Positions 25,301 to 37,879 of a DNA stretch of 64,000 nucleotides are shown here, in pieces. The notes beneath the pieces are model-generated. The model was given only the letters and a program-made list of their open reading frames with translations, was not told the DNA's origin and ran no database searches. The position numbers and the translations under genes are program-made. The first letter of the stretch is position 1, and each line of letters begins with the position of its first letter. The DNA comes from Plecoglossus altivelis (Eukaryota; Chordata; Actinopteri; Osmeriformes; Plecoglossidae): contig BROE01000024.1 of assembly GCA_036571765.1 (NCBI GenBank), positions 1,415,189 to 1,479,188 on the forward strand, written 5' to 3'.

Positions 25301-26566
25301 GTTTTCATAGCCTGAACTTGAGTTTCGACAAACAGGATCCCCCTTAAGGTTTAACTAGCTTGGTACGATTCGTGAAATTGCTGTTATGCACATTGTGAAG
25401 ATGTTGAGAGGTTGGCTTGTTTACCTTACATTGTTGCATATAATCCATCTTTTTGCAAAACAATGGGCCATTTGGGGAGTCCCTGTGTATGTGTATATAG
25501 ACGTTTGTGCTTGTTGTACAAACCTTTGTATTTTTGCGCCTTACCATGTGTATGTCTGTATTAATACGGAATGTGTGTGTGTGTTTGTTGGTGCGTGTGA
25601 ATGTGTCTGTGTGCGCACGCCTGTCGGTCAGGAGAATCCACTAAGACAGGTGATGTGGGTGAGTAATCCATTAGACTGATACACAATCCCTTCCTCAATG
25701 GCTCACAGTTGGAGCGTGCTCAGTAAGACCTTGACGGGCCCCAGAGCCAAGGCTTGTCAAGCCAGGAGCTGGAGTGATGGAGAGCCCTCACCACAGTGCA
25801 CCGGACCCTGGCTCTCACCCACAAACTGCCACTGGGGCTGCTCACTCAGGGGCCTGTTGGTCACTTCAATACAATCCAGATGTACAGCGTGTGTGCGCGT
25901 TTGTGTGTACGTACATTCTTGCGCGTGCTCTGAGGGCATGGGAGTGTGCCAGTTTTCACCACAGGGTCGGCACAGGGGCCGAAGGCAGATTATGATATTT
26001 CCCACAGTCCCCTGTCTGTTTGTCTCTAGGGCCTGTGATATTTCCATTATGGCACAGAAACTCGCTTACATCCTTTAACCTTGTCAGGCAACAACATGGT
26101 TTAGCCCCTTACTAAGGGAAGCGGTCCCGATGGAGTTGTGCTTTGGCCACAGAGCTCTGAGGAACATTAAGGAACAAGCAGCCAGGTTCCAGCAGAAATA
26201 CCACCATTAATGTAGTAGACAATGGCTTTGGGAGTCTCATATCCAGTAAATAAACAAAGTTGGACAAACCATTAAGCATGAGTTGCTAGTCTTGTCTTGT
26301 CTATGTGGACATCCCTGCTGATGGAGTTGTACTTTTTATGGAGAGTTTGTACCAGAGGGTCATCAATTTAGAACAGAAACATCGGAATCCTCCTACCTCC
26401 TGAACAGGTGATAAACAAGGCTAGAGCAAACCACTGCTAGCCAGCAGCTCCTATTTTGTTGTTTAGTTGACCAGCAGTCCTGACATGATAGTAAACCAGT
26501 GCTCTTCAACCTGTCAGCATTGCAGCCTAGAAATGTACATCTAATATCAGTGCCTGTTTTTGGTGT

Positions 26567-26589
26567 GGGTGGGGGGCTGGGGGCTGGGG
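26567..26589 (+). other. Potential G-quadruplex
   Basis: Runs of 3, 6, 5 and 4 G are separated by loops T, CT and CT, which satisfies the standard G4 pattern with very short loops. Confidence 0.6.
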
Positions 26590-27713
26590 AGATGAGAGGC
26601 CAGGGGATGTCAAAACATCCCCAAGCGACACCACTGTGGGGCAAAAACTCTTCTCTTCCATACCAAGGAAAGTGGTCTCTTGGGAGTTGTGGTTGATAAA
26701 AAACAAACAACAACAAAAACTTCGTTGACAAAAACAAAATGACAACACATCTTTAATGCTTTTATAAACAAGTCAGTGAGAGACAATTGCATCTGATTTG
26801 GATGAATAAAGACACTTTGGAGTCATTTAAAACATAATTGAAGCCAATTAATAATGCACTGCTGTGTTTTTATTAGAGGACTCTAGGGGAGACTGATGCG
26901 TTTCTAAATGGTGGTTGTTTAAAGTCTGCATAGTTTTACAAGGAAACTCTATCATTACAACCTTGAAATACTTTCCATACATTCTATAGAATCAATTAAG
27001 CGGTGCAATAACATCAAACAACGTTATACTTCTACCATTGTTGGTAAACATGATTTTAATTATAGCAATTACTTTCAAACACCAGGGTTCAACTGTTCTG
27101 ATGTTAAAGATATGAAACTCCCTTTGAGGCAGACTGATCAGAGCTCTGGGCCTTGCCAATTCTGCATGTGTTACGTGTCAATTTATTCCACAAAGCGTTT
27201 TGGAGAGTAGTCAGATCTGGGACATGACAGCACTTTCCTATTTCCCTTACTATGATCCCAGGAACAGGGATTATATGATTTGCCCACTGATGGTAGATAC
27301 AAGATATCATTATCACAGTTACACACTTACAATCCATGTACACACACTTAAACTCACACACCCAGACATTCACTAGATGTCATTCATGTGATATAACTGA
27401 ACCCACAACAGACAAATATACACTATGTGTGTGTCTAAGCTGGTTGATTTGTGGTCATATCTGACATGATGCAACGTGTGTGACCTTAACATACGGCAAA
27501 CGAACGTCGTCGAAATGTACTAGTCGAAAGAACCCTTCTAGTCTTCAAATCAGTTTGGACTGTGAAATCACTGTCAGGGCCCTGGGCTTCACTCCAGATC
27601 AGCTGGGAAAGTAACGCAAAGCCCCTAACATTATGGAACGGTCACATTCCTTTACTGTACAACGTTCCCAGAAATATTTGTTTTCTCTGGTTTCAGTCTG
27701 GAGCCGAATACCA

Positions 27714-27726
27714 CCCCCCCCCCCCC
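27714..27726. repeat. Poly-C run of 13
   Basis: An uninterrupted C homopolymer within a C-rich tract; its length should be treated as uncertain. Confidence 0.85.
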
Positions 27727-28339
27727 ACCCTCTCTGCAAGAATAGCTGTGCTGATTTATTTATTTTCCTAGTGGTGTGAGGGTGTTTGTTTTTCTCCTGT
27801 CAGTATGTCAGTTATTCAGGGTTCATCTTAGCAAATGGAACACTGCTGATGTCTCTGTGTGTGTTTAGCTGGTCTTTTGGTGTCAGGGCATTGGTCAGTT
27901 ACGTGAAGGAGGGCACGGCTTTGTGTCTTTAGTTGGGGCTGATTGGTTCCAAGCATTTGTGTGATAGAGAGATGGGAAAAGAGAAGGTGTGTGTGTCCAA
28001 GAACCAGTGAGCGTATCTTTGTGTCCTGAGTGTGTTTTTGGACCGCTAGCGACCCAGCGGGCATGTTGGCGATCCGGCTGGGTGGGTAATGATATCAGAT
28101 GCCACGCTCCACAACAACAGGTGCCTTGGCATGGCTGCCCTCCACCTCCACGCTGCGTCAATGACATCAGCACACACCCCCAGTTAATTATAGACCAGCA
28201 GTCCCCAGCACTATACACTCTGCTCCTCCGCCAACCTGACACCAGAACAGACCAAACACATCAAAATAGTAAAGCATGTCAGCTTTCTGTAAATGCACTG
28301 TGATCGTGATTAGATGTAGTGTAATTGAAACAAGTGATC

Positions 28340-28475
28340 TCCAGAAGGCCTTTATTTGCACCATACTTTTCATGTTTACTTGTGCATGCACTTTTTATAT
28401 GCACTTTTTGCATGAACTTGTACCCTCTATATGCACTGTTGCTTTGGATAAAAGCGTCTGTCAAATGAATAAAAT
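28340..28475 (+). repeat. Teleost dispersed repeat tail
   Basis: The segment contains repeated 'TATATGCACT' phrases and ends in GCTTTGGATAAAAGCGTCTG at 28441-28460, followed by 'TCAAATGAATAAA'. This 3' end is a hallmark of a high-copy teleost repeat. The left boundary is uncertain, and no coding part or terminal inverted repeats are visible. Confidence 0.6.
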
Positions 28476-28999
28476 GGAGAATGAAATGTCATGTCAATGG
28501 CAGCCTTAATTAAATATCCATGGTCCAGACTTGGTGATTGTGTGTGCGCATGAGTGGGGGTGGGTTGCACGTATGTGCGCCTACATCTGTGTTTAGTACG
28601 CATTTGTGGATGTTTTTGTATATATCTGCATGTGTGTACGTGTGTCCCCTCCAATATGCCATGGAGTTGTAGAAAGAGCTCAAGGCCGTAGCAAGGCCGA
28701 TAATTATCTCTGCAATCTCCATTAATGGCCCCGTGCAGAATGGGAACTTTGCCAGCAGTTACAGAGTCTAGTCCAACCTTAACATGCAAGCTCCTATAGA
28801 ATAGGATGGCAAGCACAACACAGTCCTCAGGGGAGAATCTTTACCCTTTGTTCAACAATAATACAAATAACCATAGATGAATGGGTCCTACAACTGTAGA
28901 GTAAAACTGCAATACACTAAGTAGAACCCGTTTGGAATCTACAGTGTTTGAAAATATCAATAATGCAATCCATCCGTTTCACTCAGGCTTTTAGCGATC

Positions 29000-29250
29000 A
29001 CATTTCCGACTCAGGCTCCACGCAATTCTAGCACCGATCCTCCATCAGTATGTGTGAAAAGCGTGCGGCTAATTCCCTGGAAGTGGATCTCCGGGGTGGA
29101 GATTGGGGAGCAGATTTTAGGTGGAGCATTTGGGATGACCATATGGAACTCTTTGTGGCGCCAAGAGACCACGCAGCTCAGAAACCCGATCACCGTCTCC
29201 CCCGGTGACAGCTGGAGCCTTCTCACCATCAGAACATTTGTAGACTTCTA
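29000..29250. promoter_or_regulatory. Candidate conserved non-coding element
   Basis: Complex sequence with GCGGCTAATTCCCTGG, GGGGAGCAGATTTTAGG, CACGCAGCTCAG and AACCCGATCACC. There are no simple repeats, and short frames on both strands show no recognisable protein. Confidence 0.25.
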
Positions 29251-29719
29251 ATTTGTCATAACCACCTCCTGTGGCAGAGAAATATGCCCTAGAAATGAGG
29301 TAAAACTGACACCAAAAGTTTGAGCTGAAAGAGAGAGAGAACGATACAGTGAGAGCAAGAAAGAGAGTGGAAGAAAAATTTAAAGAAAAAAAAGACAATA
29401 AGGTGGGAGATGGTGTGAAATTATAGTCTCTCCCCTGCAGTTCCCCATATTATTTCATATGGCAGCTCAAGGAAAATAATAACATGACCCATATGACATG
29501 GTATTAATTGCTGGGCTGTGCTCACACGGTTCACAAGTGGTATGGATGGACAGTATGGAGAAATATGAAGGTATACAAATACACACAGGCCCATCTTTGA
29601 GATTTACTCATGTGACGTGATTGGATTACTCAAAGAAAAGCCTTCATAGTCTTGTCTTTTGGTGATATCAGTTTCAGTGATGGTTTGAGTTGTTCTTTAC
29701 ATAGACAGTGTGCTTTCAT

Positions 29720-29744
29720 TTGTGTGTGTGTGTGTGTGTGTGTG
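29720..29744. repeat. (GT)12 microsatellite
   Basis: A perfect TG run of about 25 bases followed by CATGCATG. Confidence 0.85.
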
Positions 29745-32516
29745 CATGCATGGGTGTATGTTTGTGCAGCTACTGCCTGTCTGTCAAGCGCATGCTCTAT
29801 TTCATCTCCCATAAGAGTGTTAGTACACAGTTGCTTGTCAGTAAATATCCCATTAATATTTAATTCAATGGTTCTTTTTCAGACTCTTTCTTCCTGTAAC
29901 ATCTTGTTTTCCCTCCATTTGTCTGAATGGGCCTTGTACCTTAAACTCATCAACCAGAAACTACCCTCTAACCAAACATTTTTTACCCATAAAAGATTTT
30001 CTACCTGAGAGCACAATCCTTTTGTCATTGTTTGGAATCAAAACCCTTCCACAATAGAGAACTGTTTGTCCTACCTCCATTCGTATAAATAATTTGGACA
30101 CAATGATTTTGAAAGATTATTTTCCTCCATGTATGTTCCTACTTAAATGAAAGGTTTGGTCTAGACTCATTTGTTTATTCGTATTATCTATGATGCCTTG
30201 TTTAAATCAGCGAAGTCAGATTTCCATACACAAATTAACAAGTTTACAACTCAACAAGAAAATCTCTGTTTCGACTCAGCAGAAGGCTTAATTTTTGCCC
30301 TCAGTGATTTACCAAACCATTAAAGACAAACCAACAGAACCTTACTGAAACAAAACAGTAATTGCTTCAACATGTCTTGCTTACCAAGGTGGTAAAATTG
30401 CTGTTGAGGGCCTTTAACTTTATACAGTTATACAGTTAACCAGGTTCCGGTCTCTACTGTGCACTTAAGAGAGCATCAGGAACGGACCTTGTAGAATCTA
30501 TGTTTTCTGCAGGGAAATATCTTGAGTGTTTTCTATCTTTTGCAGCGTTGTAATGCTCTCTAATGCTGATGGCTGACGCCACAGGCAGTCTAACAATTCC
30601 CAGAAAGGCCCCTCTCTAAGGTACGAGATGCATTAAGTGGCTACGTCCTCTGAGGTTTTCAAAGTGCGTCACTGCAACTGGGCTCTCGGTGTATCATGAC
30701 AATACTTGCTTGTGAGTGTTTTGGGTTTTTTTGCCGATTGCAACGTGCTTCTGCGAGTGTTTCTGACAATGCAGAAATGGGCCATCTGAACCAGCACGCT
30801 TCGGTGGTTTTTTGGCGCCCAAGTAGGACGGATTGTGCTGTCGGTGCTCTGAAGAAAGCTAGCGGCTGGGAAAAGTACTGAAGGACATGTTCAACTAGGC
30901 TTCTGGGAGGGTTTAAAAAGCAATTGAGGGGTGACGCAACATCAGCGTTTAGTTTAGACTGGAAGATAGATAGAAAGATTCTCCCGTTTTCTTTGGAAGT
31001 CTATGGAGGTAATCCCATTTTGTTTGACTTAAAGCCTCCAACAGTTGTAGTTGTATAATTGTTTTAATGTATTCACAGCACACAATATTTATTCCTTCAA
31101 AATATTAATTATACATACTGGAGGGCCACATGGATGGGACAGAATAATTTGTTACATTTAAACAGTTTGTTATTTGATGCGTACGACTTCATTACAGTCA
31201 AGAGGTACTTATTTATATGTTTTAGTTATAATTCATTATTATTGGTTGTATTTAATTATACAATTCAAATAACTTATCCACAACTGACCAAGATAATAAG
31301 TCCTTCTAACAACTTAGTCAATTAATTGCAATGACCAAAGAAATAAACCTTTGAAAGCAAGTGTCTAGACGTTTGTGTTAAATGATCAAACAGACCTCTT
31401 CAATACATTTCAAGTTTGCCTTGCTCCAGTTCATCAGTTTCAGCTCTGGGGTTAAGAGTGCATGCATGAGCAGAACAAATAATTCACAGCTCATTTTAGG
31501 ATAAGAAAGCAACACTGCCTCCAATGGCTCTAGTTCAGTTTGCACCTATGGAAGCCAGTCTCCTGTGTGAAGACTGATGTAACCTTGAAGTCATTTCAAT
31601 GTAAACTGTGCGGTAAATTGGCATGGTAAAATCCATGTCTTGCAACATAATCTTGTTAATGAGACAGGCAGAAAACAGAGAAGGCAGACAAGAGCAGGTC
31701 CAGCACCGGTCCAGATGGAGAGGGACTGATGGTTGAGTCATGTCCCCCTTGGACTACTCTCTTGCCCCTGTGTGAAGTGGGTTCAGTAGGCCCAGTGCTC
31801 TCTCTGCCTGGCATTTAAAACACTGGCTTCAATTAACCATATGGCAAAACATTCTACTACACTGTTATAATATTATTGCATTGCTAACCCTAATCAAAAT
31901 ATTTTGAAAGACAGCTTTCACAGATGAACATTGATTATATGACTATATTGAACACATTTATTGTAATGACTTATTGTATGGTTCAAACAATCATAGGTTA
32001 CTTTAATTTGCTCTTAGTTCTCCTTCAGGGCAGTCTAATAGTATTAAATACATGATTCCTTATAGCTTACCATGTCTTATATACCCACAATGTTTTTACT
32101 TTAATTATTGCTGTATGGTTACATGGTAATCAATGTAAACACAAAGTAAAATGTTGCCATTTAACTGTCTGTTGATGCATGGCCAGGGCATTTGGTAGAT
32201 AAATGATTGTCCCAGTGTAAATTTTGTTGTGTTAATTATAGCATACATATTAAGCTAATATAGCGCTAACTTATTTTCAATCAGTTTTTTTCACGTGTTT
32301 TTCTGATTATATTATTGGAGCCAGAAGCAGTAGTGATTTCTCTACAGATATGAGTATGTGGTGGACAAGTTTGTTTCTTCTCTACAATTTCTTTAAAACA
32401 AAAACTGTCTAACCGGGAAGCTAATCCAAGAAACCTTCAACCTCTTATTTCCTTCCTAGACAAAAAAACATCAAAAACAAACTAACTCCAAACGTTTCAC
32501 ATTAGCTGCATGCTAA

Positions 32517-32702
32517 AGGAAAAAGAAGGTGAGAAAGAGAAGGAAAAGACTAAAGCCCTGGATGTAAAATCGTTGGCACCAGGGCAAGTGGGACTTGACT
32601 GTAACTGAGCTATGTAGCTTGGGAGAGAGAAAGAAGGGAGAGCGAAAGGAGGGAGAGGGAGAGAGGGAGAGAGCGATAGCAAGTGATAGACAGAGAGAGA
32701 GG
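32517..32702. repeat. GA-rich tract
   Basis: Purine-rich GGGAGAGA/GAAAGAGA units are interrupted by about 70 bases of ordinary sequence (32550-32620). Serine/proline-rich pseudo-frames arise on the opposite strand. Confidence 0.7.
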
Positions 32703-35224
32703 CTATGGATTTTAATACATCAGTCAATAAAGGTCAGTGCTCCGAGAAGGCTTTATTCCACAGGACCCCCCCCAAAAAGTGTAAATCCTCTGATTGCCGG
32801 CCCTGAATGAAGAGGCAACAAGGCTCCATTTGTGGTCCGTTTCTATGACTCAGTGTGTGTAAGACCCCGCGTGCGAAAAGTCACAATACCAGGAGAAGGG
32901 GTGGGGGGAGGGTTCTAACAAGAGTTCCCCTAGATCAATAGGCAGGCTGACCTTTGCATTGTGCCGCCGACTTGGTCGGTGATGTCACGCCATCTATCAG
33001 GCAGTCTACTAAAAGGGGGCGAGAGGAGAAGGGGCAATGGAGTCTCACTCCATCTCTCCAGACTAAGTCGGCTGAAAGAATGATGTGTAGAAAAATCGGC
33101 GGCCGCCAAAACACTAACCTGGAACAAGGGATTTAACCCTGTCTGTTCCCACCCCTTGGCAAAATGCCTATATCCTCACTGTGTAAACAAGTGTGTGTGT
33201 GATGTGATGTGTATAGCATCAGTACGGGACGCAACCCGTGGAAGATACAACCTTCGGTAAACACGTTTGATGACCGGTGTTGCTCTGTGTAACAAAACTC
33301 TGATTCAAAGTGTTCGTCTCTTCAGAAGTGTTGATCCATGGCTATTGAAAGTGAATATGGTGGAGCAAGGCTCTCAGGGAAAAGAAAGGAGAAACCCTCT
33401 CATTGTTCCCCAGTGAAAGGTCCTCTTTATGGTGAAGAGCGACGATGGCAGCTGGTAGGTTCTTCTCTCTATAGAAGATAGAGCACTTTCACCAGAGTTT
33501 GCAGAGTGTATCTGAATGGAAATCTAAAGAGGTAGGCGTGAACCATTTGTTTTGCCATGTTTGTGTTTGCTGTCAACATGTCTGTCTGTGTCACAGGGGC
33601 GTCCCCCCTCCTTTAACTGCCATGCCCCCCTTTCCCCCACTTCGCTTTGAACCCCAACCCCACCCCATCTTCACCCAAGACCTCCAGACATAATCGGGAA
33701 GGGGTGAGGAGGAGGGAGGGGGAGGGTGATGCATGGCGGGCAGAAGAAGAGCAGTGCCCGAAGTGGAGGAGGAGGGCGCCTCAGCCATCTTTGTTTGGGC
33801 CAGGCTTTTGTCATGGCGACAGATGTTGTAATTGGCCACTGATGGATCCCTTGTCAAGCAGGTCATTAGGACCGTAGTTACCACGATCTTTCATCAGAGA
33901 AGCAGTGGAAGGGGTTAATAGGGGTAGAACAGAGCGTCAAAAAAAGTAGAAAAACCTTGAGGGTTGATGAGGGTGACTGTCCAAGAGGGAAAAGCACAGT
34001 CAGTACAAACGTCTCCATTGCTTAGACATTTCCCGAGAATAGGCCAATAGTGTAATCACCCTAAACCTGACCCTAACCCTATCAAATTGGCAATAGGTTT
34101 TGTTTTATTGTTGGAATTCATTTGGTAACAACAACTTAAAAACATATTTATATCTCAATTTGCTTCAAGGCAAAGTTGTTTAGTTTGTTTCTTCATCCTT
34201 CTAGGCTGAATATAAGACTGAACAGGTGCTGGGTCAAGTACGGGATGAGAGGGCTATTGGGAAACTGGCGTAACAAGAAGATAGACTACTCTCTCATAAT
34301 CACCCCCACGTTGTAAAGAATGAATAGATTTCTGATCTCGGGACCGCCCCCCTCCTCTTCCCCAAACAAGAAAACACAAAAGGGTATGGTCCGTCACATC
34401 TGAGCTTTAGGAACACTTCCCCCCCTTTGTAAAGATTGTGAAAAGACCAAGAGAGACCGTGGCTATTCTATAGTGAGATATTGAAGGTCATTTATAGCTT
34501 CAGAGCTTGCGTCAACCCCAATCCTCCAAAGATTGTTGCAGTCGACACACTCCCAAAATGAGCTGTCTGTTTGTTTGCTGGTGCAGTGCTTGTAGTATTA
34601 ATTTCAGACTGTGACTGGTTGCTGGTTTTTCAAGATAAACAGATATAAATTGCTTTCTCCATTTACAATCAAATAACATTTGGCTGAATAAACGTGCCAG
34701 TTAGCCAAAAATACAGTTAGCTGGTTAAACAACTCAGTAGTCATGTGGTCAGCCAGCTCGCTAATGTCCGTGAGCTGCTGAAAGCCAGGCTATAATGTAG
34801 CTAAGTAGCTAACTCTATGTGGTAACGGATATACAGTGCTCAACTCAACTGGAGGACGTTCACATGATAGGGGCGTGCTCGACCAAATACTTATTTCTCT
34901 CTTTTATGTCACACTGCACATCCTTGGGTCCTGAACAAAACATCTGAATGACTTGTAACGCCATACAAGCCCTTCATGCAGTGCTCTCAAGATGATTGCG
35001 ATGCACAGGACACAAAGACACAGAACATTCCTGAAATTATAGTCAGGTACTGGAGCTTTTTGGAGCATTGTGCAAGGCTGCCTCCCACACAGTTAAACAC
35101 ACACGTTACACACTTGGACGCATTAACACGACCACACACACACAAAAACAGCTTTCCCCAGAGGTAAATTAGGAAAATATGAAACAACCATCAAGAAAAC
35201 AGAACAGTCACAGGCTCACCCGTA

Positions 35225-35345
35225 GCTGAGGGTGCCATGTAATTAACTGTTAAAATGCACTTTCACCCTCTGTTAATTGATTTAGTTAATCCCATTGTCA
35301 GCGATTGTTGGTTGTAGAGGTCATTACTCGGGCTCCTCCTGAACT
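35225..35345. promoter_or_regulatory. Candidate conserved non-coding element (TAATTA-rich)
   Basis: ATGTAATTAACTG (35238-35250) is followed 20-50 bases later by GTTAATTGATTTAGTTAATC (35272-35291), giving four TAAT/ATTA cores on both strands, then GTCAGCGATTGTTGG (SOX-like ATTGTT). The block is compact and repeat-free. Confidence 0.38.
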
Positions 35346-36924
35346 GTTACACCTTTTAGGCTCTTTTTTATATCCTTGTGGCATGTGTGTGTTGGTGGAG
35401 GGGGGAAGGGACGGATTAGATGATATTTTGATGATGTCATGGCATTGACTGTGGGATTTAAGGAGTTACAGGCAAGGAGGAATGAAAATGCGTCTGAATT
35501 TCCTGACTATCGATACACAATGTTGTTTTGAGTTTGTCTTGGGGGGATTTTTTATTCATCAGGAAGGTGACGGCACGGTTGTTTGTGGTGATTCTTTTTG
35601 GTTTTGTTTTCAAGCTTGTACAGTTCTGTTGAATTTTAGTTAAATTTGAATCAATGAAGCTTTATAGATATATTCGGGGTTTTGCAAGCACCAACCATTT
35701 TGCACAGTGACCAGGAAGGTATGTGAAGTGATATCAAACAAATATAGCCACGACCTTTCCCATACTCCTTTGTCTCTCTTCTGATCTGCAATTTCCTTCT
35801 CTCTATTATTCATTCCTCTTTTTATTATGTATTAATGGTTATTTTTTTCATATTACTTCTCACCCTTAGAAACAATTTATTTAAATGAGCTAAGATCACC
35901 GACACTTCCATTTTAGAGCGCCACTTCACACGGCAAGGAGTAACGAGTGCATGAAATTCTGTGTGATGTTCCACGCAGACGATTCCTTTTCAGGGGGAGA
36001 ACCTCAGAACATCATATATGTGTTTTTCTAATGCTTTGATAATCAGTGTCCCCCCTCGACGGCCACCCATGAAGAACACACATACGCACACACACACATG
36101 CAAACACACCAGGTACAGAGAGGAGCCACCAGACAGATAGCCTCCGGGGCCATCCTCGTCTGACAGCCCTCACACGTGCATTTAACTCGCACCCGAGAAT
36201 GGAAAAACGGGGGTGTTTCAACTTCAGATTTAAGACCCCAAATATGCATAGAAAATGCCACGGCCAGGCTTGGTGGGCTCCCTCCACTATCTCCCATTTC
36301 CAAATTAAAGAGGTACACAGCACCCTGCTGCTATCTACAAGTCTGAGCGTCACAGATTCTAACACTATTACAGATGTGTGGGCTGGGTCTCAGCTAAGGT
36401 TGATAGCTATGTAAATATTTTGGCACACAATTTTTCACACATTTGCCTTTGCCATAGCACATTTTTTGTTGTCAACAAAACATAACATAAGCCGTGAATT
36501 AGCAAGTGTTTGATGAATAGTAAAATGCATGCCTTACAATTTCCCATGTCAGACAACACAAGTCGAAACTATTTTGTAGATACAAAAAGTGCACACAGTA
36601 GTCATTTCAATGATAATTTACACATGGATAGAGACAGATATGCTGTTACACTGAATGCACATTGGGCGAGTCCCTATTTTGGTCCAGTTGTGAAAATCTT
36701 AAATTCAAAATTTAAAAAACTGTTATTCTGTAAACAAGTCTGTATGCACTAGATCTGCACAAAGATTTTTTTTAAATGCCAAAAATGTATCATAAGAGTT
36801 TCCAATCAAACAAAGACAACCTTGCTCCTCATCTGACCAGATGGCTGATTGTTTATTTGTTAGAGAGAGTGAAGAGAAAGGGAGTGAGTGAGCGAGTGGT
36901 ACAGACAGAGGGAGAGAGGGAGTG

Positions 36925-37165
36925 TATTTCTGATTGCATCGCAATCACTCTCGTCCCGAATGGGTTCATTAAACACTGATGTAAATCACGACGATGCCAA
37001 GCAGACACCTGTTACTATGTTTACCGCGTTCATCTAAACCACATACCATATGCGTCTTTCGACACATCAAAACAAGATCCGAGCCCCTTGCGTCGGCCTA
37101 CTGCTCTCGAATTAGACCATGCTTAATTAAATGCACCTGCAATTTCTCACGTGTGTCCTTGATTT
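36925..37165. promoter_or_regulatory. Candidate conserved non-coding element
   Basis: About 240 bases of repeat-free sequence with GATTGCATCGCAATC (a near-perfect C/EBP-like palindrome at 36933-36947), GTTTACCGCG, ATACCATATGCG, CTCGAATTAGACC and GCTTAATTAAATGC. It follows directly on a GA-rich tract. No convincing reading frame is present. Confidence 0.38.
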
Positions 37166-37479
37166 AACAAAAAAACGTTTCCTGTCTCTCTGTTTTCTTA
37201 AAACCCTCACTGTGTTTATGTGTAGCCTTCAAAGTTGCATATTTTTGTCGGAACGGAAAGGCATCAAGAAGTGACGTTGCCATGCTCCATATGCTCCATA
37301 AGTTATCAAATATGAAACCGAAGATAAGACCAAGAGCCTGCAGCTCTTTGAATCCAAGCAAATAGGCATGCCAAAAGAATTCACGCAGACCATGGAACTT
37401 TAGGCCATGCCTTTGCCACAATAAGTTTACAAACCCCCTCATCTGTGGAAATAGATTGCTCCCTCACAGTTTTTGCCCC

Positions 37480-37870
37480 TCTTTGATGGGGATTTGTGCT
37501 CAAATGAAAATGCATCCGAAATGAGCAGCCCTCCGTGGCCCCCACGGCGTGCAAAGATGGCATACAGCAAGAGTCTTAAAAAATGTAATTAAACACAGAT
37601 AAGATTGATACAATCGGGGAGGGATGATTGAAAGATGCTGTTGTTGCGGAAGAGGGTAGTGGGGGCCCCCGGGCCCCTAGGCCCCAAGACGGGGAGAGGA
37701 GCAGTGGGGAAGGAGGGGGCCCCTCGCGCTGGGATTAGCTTAGCCAGGTGGGGGAGTCTCGTGGTTGGAGGGTTTAAATTAGCGGTGAGATGACAACCCC
37801 CATTAGGAGGGATTAGGGGCCCGCTGGCAGGCAGAACTGCACTGGCACTGGCAGGGGCATCCGTCACACA
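37480..37870. promoter_or_regulatory. Candidate regulatory block with OTX-like sites
   Basis: GTAATTAAACACAGATAAG (37586-37604) is followed by a GC-rich segment with two GGGATTAG words (about 37731 and 37808), which match the OTX/PITX bicoid-class core, and GGTTTAAATTAGCGG. The proline-rich minus-strand frame across it has no recognisable domain. Confidence 0.3.
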
Positions 37871-37879
37871 GGACCCAAG

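Larger units (their letters stand above)
25310..28330. other. Non-coding stretch with a G-quadruplex motif
   Basis: No gene is supported. GT-rich tracts occupy 25570-25620 and 25890-25930. A canonical four-run G-quadruplex motif lies at 26567-26589. A complex AT-rich block at 26820-26960 (CCAATTAATAATGC, TTTTTATTAGAGG) may be regulatory. A C run lies at 27714-27726. Confidence 0.6.
29260..35210. other. Non-coding stretch, AT-rich core and GA/C-rich ends
   Basis: No gene is supported. It includes (GT) at 29720-29744, AT-rich sequence at 31020-32400, a GA-rich tract at 32517-32702, C-rich and G-rich tracts at 33600-33735, and a short telomere-like ACCCTAACCCTA at 34070-34081. Around 30560-30900 the sequence is complex but has no clear motif cluster. 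Confidence 0.55.

Noticed and set aside
34059..34081. Interstitial telomere-like sequence
   Set aside because: Only about two CCCTAA units with imperfect neighbours; this is expected by chance in 64 kb.
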